This document shows, piece by piece, positions 17,366-20,535 of a stretch of DNA of 20,535 nt (positions are counted from its first letter, which is position 1; each line of letters starts with the position of its first letter). Location of the stretch: NCBI GenBank assembly GCA_036444495.1, contig JAZGBC010000257.1, positions 1 to 20,535 of the forward strand, in the 5' to 3' direction. The DNA comes from JAZGBC01 sp036444495. Its GTDB lineage: Bacteria > Pseudomonadota > Alphaproteobacteria > Kiloniellales > J153. The translations under genes and the position numbers were made by a program. The notes under the pieces were generated by a model. It made no database searches, was not told where the DNA came from, and saw only the letters and a program-made list of their open reading frames with translations.

Positions 17366-17388
17366 AAAAACCCGCTGGGCGGCGCGGG
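17366..17388 (-). terminator. Rho-independent terminator after the zinc-ribbon gene
   Basis: On the minus strand CCCGC and GCGGG form a five-pair GC stem around an eight-base loop, followed directly by TTTTTC. It lies about 90 bases after the stop of the small zinc-ribbon gene and before the FemAB-like gene, so the two are probably separate transcripts. Confidence 0.6.
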
Positions 17389-17476
17389 GGCGCCGTCCTT
17401 TGGTATCCGCAATCATGCCTGAGCCCGGTTCACACCCGAGGGGGACCGGGCGATCATGCGATCGTGAACGGTTAGG

Positions 17477-17644
17477 TCAGGCCGCGATGCCTTCCCGCCA
17501 AGCGCTGGAACTCTTGCAGGTGCGGCAAATCCGCTCACCTGGCCAGCCGCTCATGAACTCCTCGCGGCACTTGAGGCACTTCCGCTGCTTGGGCTCGTAC
17601 TTGCGGTCGGGTTCCGGTTTCGAATTCTTCTCAGAGCTACTCAT
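17477..17644 (-). CDS. Small zinc-ribbon protein, 55 residues
   Basis: Two CxxC knuckles (C23-L-K-C26 and C40-R-T-C43) separated by 13 residues give a compact zinc-ribbon or treble-clef type site. The core resembles short alphaproteobacterial proteins of the form CLKC...F.S...G.RIC..CK, which are conserved but of unknown function. The first 20 residues are charged and probably disordered (MSSSEKNSKPEPDRKYEPKQ). The ATG at 17644 is preferred; a TTG ten codons earlier at 17674 is the alternative. The AT-rich upstream region holds a cluster of TTAAC motifs. A terminator follows at 17366-17388, so it may be monocistronic. Nucleic-acid or protein binding are both possible. Confidence 0.75.
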   Translation of the reverse strand: MSSSEKNSKPEPDRKYEPKQRKCLKCREEFMSGWPGERICRTCKSSSAWREGIAA

Positions 17645-17814
17645 GGAATGCACTCTACCAGTGCTCTTAACCAAATGCTACTACAATGTTGCACCGCAAA
17701 AGGATAAACATTCCGTTAACTAAGAATATTAACCCTTTGGCCTTTCTAACGGGTGAATCGGGATATTCCGGGTTAACGCTCTAGGGCCAAATAGGGTGTT
17801 CGGGCCCCAGTGCG
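17645..17814. promoter_or_regulatory. AT-rich upstream region of the zinc-ribbon gene with TTAAC cluster
   Basis: Four TTAAC pentamers lie on the + strand at 17667-17671, 17716-17720, 17729-17733 and 17773-17777. Two of them sit inside the palindrome GTTAAC. TTAAC is the half-site of the alphaproteobacterial cell-cycle regulator CtrA (TTAA-N7-TTAA), but the closest pair here is spaced N9, so the fit is imperfect. No clear sigma-70 promoter is visible. Confidence 0.3.
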
Positions 17815-17942
17815 GTGCAGCCAAAGGCGAGCTGGAGGGATGCCGATTGCGCATGGCTGCGGGCCGTTCTGATCCTGCCATTCAACGCGCTCATCACGCT
17901 TCCCGGCCTGATTTTCTGGCTCGGCTACGACGTGGGGCCGCC
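17815..17942 (+). pseudogene. Possible 5' remnant of an isoprenylcysteine methyltransferase-like membrane protein gene
   Basis: A GTG-initiated frame at 17815 encodes a short polar start and then WLRAVLILPFNALITLPG, continuing with LIFWLGYDVG. This is a credible transmembrane helix of the kind that opens ICMT-like integral membrane methyltransferases. The similarity ends where the oppositely oriented glutamine-synthetase family gene begins; the frame stays open to 18030 only as its antisense shadow. If real, it is the truncated front end of a lost gene. A chance hydrophobic frame is the alternative. Confidence 0.3.
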
Positions 17943-19316
17943 TCACTCCGCCTGCAGGTACCAGGCGTACTCCTGGGCGCTGATGGCCTCTTCGAAGACG
18001 TCCTGCTCGGCCGTCTTGCAGGCGGCGTAGACGCCCGGGTACTCGGCCCCGAAATAGTCCGCCAGCACCTTGGATTCCAGCAGGCATTCCAGCGCCCGGC
18101 GCGGACGCAGGGGCAGTCCCTCGTCCACGGCGTAGCCCGCGTTGCCCTCGAAGGCGGGCGGCGGGGTGATGTCCCGCGTGATCCCGTGGTGGATGCCCGC
18201 CAAGGCCGTGGCCAGCACCAGGTAGGGGTTGGCGTCGGCGCCCGCGACGCGGTGCTCGATGCGCCGGGCGGCGCCCTCGCCGAGCGGAATGCGCAGGGCC
18301 GCCGAGCGGTTCTCAAAGCCCCAGCAGCGCCGGATGGGCACGAAGATGTTGGGCTTGTAGCGCCGGTAGGAATTGGTGTTGGGCGCGAGGAAGGCCATGG
18401 ACTCGGGCAGGATATCGAGAATCCCGCCCACGGCCTGTTCAAGGGTCCGGCTGGCCGGCGCCTCACCGCCGTCGAAGACGTTTTGGCCGCCCTCGTCCAG
18501 CAGGGAGATATGCAGGTGCATGCCGCTGCCCGCCTGCTCCAGGTAGGGCTTGGCCATGAAGGTGGCCTGGATCCCGTGCCGCCGCGCCACGCCCTTGATG
18601 GCGCGCTTGAACATCACGCAGTGGTCAGCGGCCAGAAGCGGATCGTCCACGTGCTGCAGGTTGATCTCGTACTGGCCCGGCGCGTACTCCTTGGTGATGG
18701 CGCCGGTGGGGATGTCCTGGGCCCGGCAGGCCGCCGTGATCTCCTCCAGAAGACCGGCGAAGGAATCCACCTCGGCCATGCCGTAGACCTGGGTGCCGCT
18801 ATCGCGCTCGCCGGTGAGCGGCGAGACCGGCGGCTGCGGCAGGCCGCCCTCGGCGCGCTTCCGGTCCAGCAGGTAGAACTCCAGCTCGAAGGCCACGACG
18901 GGTCTCAGGCCAAGCTCTCCGATGCGCTCCACGGTGCGCGCCAGCACGTTGCGCGGCTCGAAGGCGTAGGGCGCGCCGTCCTCCTCCAGGGTAATCATCA
19001 CCTGGCAGTGGGGCCGATCGGCCCAGGGCACGGGCTTGAGCGAGCCGGGGATGACCTTGACCGCCGCGTCCGGGTCGCCGTCGGAGAAGCCCCGGCCGCC
19101 GGGATCGTGGCTCGTGCCCATGGTGTCCAGCAGGAACACCGAGGCGGGCAGGGCCACGGCGCCCTCGTAGAGCTTGCCCAGATACCCGATGGGATAGCGC
19201 TTGCCGCGCACGATGCCCGAGAGGTCGGCGAAGATGGCGTCCACCGCCTCCGTCTCCGGGTGCGCCGCGAGAAAGTCGGCGGCTTCCCGCGGCAGTTTGG
19301 CGAGCGGTTTGCTCAT
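17943..19316 (-). CDS. Glutamine synthetase family protein, gamma-glutamylpolyamine synthetase (PuuA)-like
   Basis: An ATP-dependent ligase of the GS fold, 457 residues, close in pattern to the glutamate-putrescine ligase group. The N-terminal beta-grasp part contains AIFADLSGIVRGKR (about 27-40). The catalytic part has FELEFYLLD (143-151), the metal/glutamate motif GQYEINL (214-220), GSGMHLHISL (263-272), NSYRRYKP (315-322), ENRSAALRIP (335-344) and RRIEHRVAGADANPYLVLA (351-369). The adenylylation-site region of classical GlnA is not evident, and the EFYLLDR and SGIVRGKR wording favours a gamma-glutamyl amine ligase over nitrogen-assimilating GlnA. No other Puu genes are in the window. It shares its strand with the RidA-family gene, 161 bases downstream of it across a repeat element. 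The amine substrate cannot be read from sequence. Confidence 0.9.
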   Translation of the reverse strand: MSKPLAKLPREAADFLAAHPETEAVDAIFADLSGIVRGKRYPIGYLGKLYEGAVALPASVFLLDTMGTSHDPGGRGFSDGDPDAAVKVIPGSLKPVPWADRPHCQVMITLEEDGAPYAFEPRNVLARTVERIGELGLRPVVAFELEFYLLDRKRAEGGLPQPPVSPLTGERDSGTQVYGMAEVDSFAGLLEEITAACRAQDIPTGAITKEYAPGQYEINLQHVDDPLLAADHCVMFKRAIKGVARRHGIQATFMAKPYLEQAGSGMHLHISLLDEGGQNVFDGGEAPASRTLEQAVGGILDILPESMAFLAPNTNSYRRYKPNIFVPIRRCWGFENRSAALRIPLGEGAARRIEHRVAGADANPYLVLATALAGIHHGITRDITPPPAFEGNAGYAVDEGLPLRPRRALECLLESKVLADYFGAEYPGVYAACKTAEQDVFEEAISAQEYAWYLQAE

Positions 19317-19383
19317 GGCGTCATTGGGCCTTACGGCGGGTTAACAAAACGAGAACCACGGGCGGGGACTCTCATGCTTCGTC

Positions 19384-19472
19384 CCTCGACAAGCTCGGGA
19401 TGAGGAAGCTCAGCATGAGGGCCTCACCCTGAGCCTGTCGAAGGGCGAGGCGAGCTTGTCGAAGGGCGAGGC
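19384..19472. repeat. REP-like palindromic repeat with an abutting 21-base tandem duplication
   Basis: The segment at 19384-19405 is an imperfect reverse complement of 19422-19441 (arms follow the pattern CCTCAYCCYGAGCYTGTCGA), giving a long hairpin. A 21-base unit starting GAGCYTGTCGAAGGGCGAGG is then repeated head to tail at 19431-19451 and 19452-19472 with one difference. It begins 5 bases after the RidA-family stop. The CTTCGACAAGCTCAGGATGAGG-type core recalls dispersed intergenic repeats seen in many alphaproteobacterial genomes. It may stabilise or terminate the upstream transcript. Confidence 0.7.
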
Positions 19473-19477
19473 CGGGC

Positions 19478-19945
19478 TCACGCCACCTCGGCCACGGCGT
19501 CGATCTCGACCGCGACGCCCAAGGGCAGGGAGCCGGCGGAGACCGCGGCGCGGGCGTGCTTGCCCGCATCCCCGAAGACCTCGACCATGAGGTCCGAGGC
19601 GCCGTTGATCACCTTGGGCTGGTCGGTGAACTCGGGCGTCGAGTTGACGAAGCCGCCCAGTTTCACGATGCGCCGCACCTTGTCCAGGTCGCCGCCGCAG
19701 GCGTCCTTGAGCTGGGAGATGATGTTGATGGCGCAGAGCGTGGCGGCCTGCTGCGCCTCCTCCAGCGAGATATCGGCGCCCACCTTGCCCTGGTAGAGGA
19801 ACTGGCCGTCCTTGATGGGCACCTGGCCCGAGACGAACACCAGGTTGCCCGTCCTCACGTATCCCACGTAGTTCGCCACCGGGGCCGCGGCCGCCGGAAT
19901 CTCGATGCCCAAGTCGGCCAGGCGCGCGTCAACCTTTCCGGCCAT
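19478..19945 (-). CDS. RidA/YjgF/UK114-family protein
   Basis: A small trimeric-fold protein of 155 residues. True RidA hydrolyses reactive enamines and imines made by PLP enzymes. The N-terminal pattern LADLGIEIPAAAAPVANYVGYVRTGNLVFVSGQVP marks the longer UK114-like subgroup. The C-terminal part contains HARAAVSAGSLPLGVAVEIDAVAEV, with R132 in the position of the arginine that binds substrate carboxylate in active RidA proteins. The ATG at 19945 has an excellent GGAGG ribosome site; a longer frame to 20203 is rejected. It reads toward the PuuA-like gene, with a repeat element between them. A joint role in amine catabolism, clearing imines made during amine oxidation, is inferred from the pairing only. 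Confidence 0.92.
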   Translation of the reverse strand: MAGKVDARLADLGIEIPAAAAPVANYVGYVRTGNLVFVSGQVPIKDGQFLYQGKVGADISLEEAQQAATLCAINIISQLKDACGGDLDKVRRIVKLGGFVNSTPEFTDQPKVINGASDLMVEVFGDAGKHARAAVSAGSLPLGVAVEIDAVAEVA

Positions 19946-20042
19946 AGTGTTCCTCCCTGATTTGCGGTTTCCCCTTGCGGAAAGGCGCGGAGCATAGCGG
20001 CGGGCGGGAATCCGGGCAAGCGCCGGGGGCGTGGGTTTTCCG

Positions 20043-20162
20043 GGGTTGAACCCGTGGGAGTGGATTGGCGAAAAAATGGGACTGCATTTGATGGCCCTGG
20101 CCGAGGACCGTTGCGGATTGCCGGTGGAAACGGTGGGAATTTCCACGAACTGACCTAGGTCA
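20043..20162. promoter_or_regulatory. Three dyads in the divergent RidA-family/dioxygenase control region
   Basis: GGGTT-G-AACCC lies at 20043-20053, GTGGAAA-N9-TTTCCAC at 20124-20146, and the perfect palindrome TGACCTAGGTCA at 20151-20162. The last ends 66 bases before the dioxygenase start. All sit in the 283-base gap between divergent genes, which suits operator sites for a dimeric regulator. The regulator and the exact promoters are not identifiable; no canonical -35/-10 pair is seen. Confidence 0.45.
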
Positions 20163-20228
20163 ATGAACCTTCCGGCCGAGCCCGGTAGGAAACGGTTCGG
20201 CAAACTTGTTTAATGGGGGGAGTGCGCG

Positions 20229-20535
20229 ATGTCGTTGACGCAAGAACAGGTGAGAGAGTTCAAGGAAAAGGGGTTCATCGTTATCAAGGGGTTTTTCGGT
20301 CCGGACGAGATGGCGAAGCTTTCCGCCTGGCTGGACGAATTGCGGGACAGACAGCCCGCCGAGGGCGAAGAGGCCAAGTACTTTGAGACGAGCCCCATCA
20401 GCGGTGAAAATATCCTGGTGCGCATCGAGAATGTGATCGGCGATCGTAACCGCGAGGCATCGGACCTGCTGATCTCGGACAAGGCCAGGGAAGCCCTAAC
20501 CCAGCTTCTCGGCGAGGCGCCCATGCTGTTCAAGG
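20229..20535 (+). CDS. Phytanoyl-CoA dioxygenase (PhyH) family protein, 5' part only
   Basis: Only the first 102 residues are present; the frame is open at the window end. The start MSLTQEQVREFKEKGFIVIK is followed by GFFGPDEMAKLSAWLDEL, the usual opening of PhyH-family non-heme Fe(II)/2-oxoglutarate oxygenases. The last visible residues, LTQLLGEAPMLFK, correspond to the family segment just before the LFKDKIN-type motif. The iron-binding HxD...H residues lie beyond the window. A GGGGGGAG ribosome site stands about 7 bases before the ATG. It is divergent from the RidA-family gene. Family members hydroxylate diverse small molecules, such as ectoine or fatty acyl chains; the substrate cannot be told from this fragment. 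Confidence 0.82.
   Translation, partial: MSLTQEQVREFKEKGFIVIKGFFGPDEMAKLSAWLDELRDRQPAEGEEAKYFETSPISGENILVRIENVIGDRNREASDLLISDKAREALTQLLGEAPMLFK

Noticed and set aside
17796..19403. Long + strand frame opposite the PuuA-like gene
   Set aside because: It is a shadow of the GS-fold gene. Only the different-frame segment at 17815-17942 looked protein-like, and it is reported separately with low confidence.
20076..20153. 25-codon + strand frame upstream of the dioxygenase gene
   Set aside because: It starts at an ATG without a ribosome site and overlaps the dyad sequences. Nothing supports translation, though a leader peptide cannot be excluded.

Overview
The window is GC-rich chromosomal DNA whose gene content fits an alphaproteobacterium, probably in the Rhodospirillales/Kiloniellales area. 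The clues are a D,D-carboxypeptidase with a SPOR tail upstream of clpS-clpA, an alphaproteobacterial-type small zinc-ribbon protein, a PF04339 FemAB-like protein and high GC with short spacers. This placement comes from protein resemblance recalled from memory, not from a search. There are no rRNA or tRNA genes, CRISPR arrays, transposases or phage genes. Most of it reads as ordinary core or shell genome.

Layout. (1) 314-3970 (+): galU, ugd and a phosphomannomutase/phosphoglucomutase form a tight operon. Its products interconvert hexose-6-P and hexose-1-P, make UDP-glucose and oxidise it to UDP-glucuronate, so it is a nucleotide-sugar supply line for envelope polysaccharide. (2) 3990-5306 (-): a periplasmic D-alanyl-D-alanine carboxypeptidase with a C-terminal SPOR domain. 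It is divergent from a lipoprotein of unknown function (5483-6208, +), which precedes clpS-clpA (6534-9195, +), the adaptor and unfoldase of the ClpAP protease. (3) 9248-11026 (-): a radical SAM protein, probably with a B12-binding-type N-domain, convergent with clpA. It is divergent from a secreted protein (11246-11923, +) carrying an HExxH motif and four mature cysteines, read from a clear TATAAT box. (4) 11937-15887 (-): a three-gene signalling cluster. In transcription order it encodes a secreted cysteine-free SUOX-fold protein, a three-PAS hybrid histidine kinase (start overlaps by ATGA) and a stand-alone CheY-like receiver. (5) 16056-17644 (-): a FemAB-like acyltransferase and a 55-residue zinc ribbon, with a rho-independent terminator between them. 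(6) 17943-19945 (-): a PuuA-like glutamine-synthetase family ligase and a RidA/YjgF-family protein, separated by a palindromic and tandem repeat element. (7) 20229-end (+): the start of a phytanoyl-CoA dioxygenase-family gene, cut by the window edge.

The most promising unexplained items are the signalling operon with a SUOX-like protein that cannot ligate molybdenum through cysteine, the HExxH secreted protein, and a possible remnant of an isoprenylcysteine methyltransferase-like gene at 17815-17942. Also notable are three dyads packed between the RidA-family gene and the dioxygenase gene, and the repeat element at 19384-19472. I did not find a clearly novel multi-gene system. The signalling cluster comes closest.
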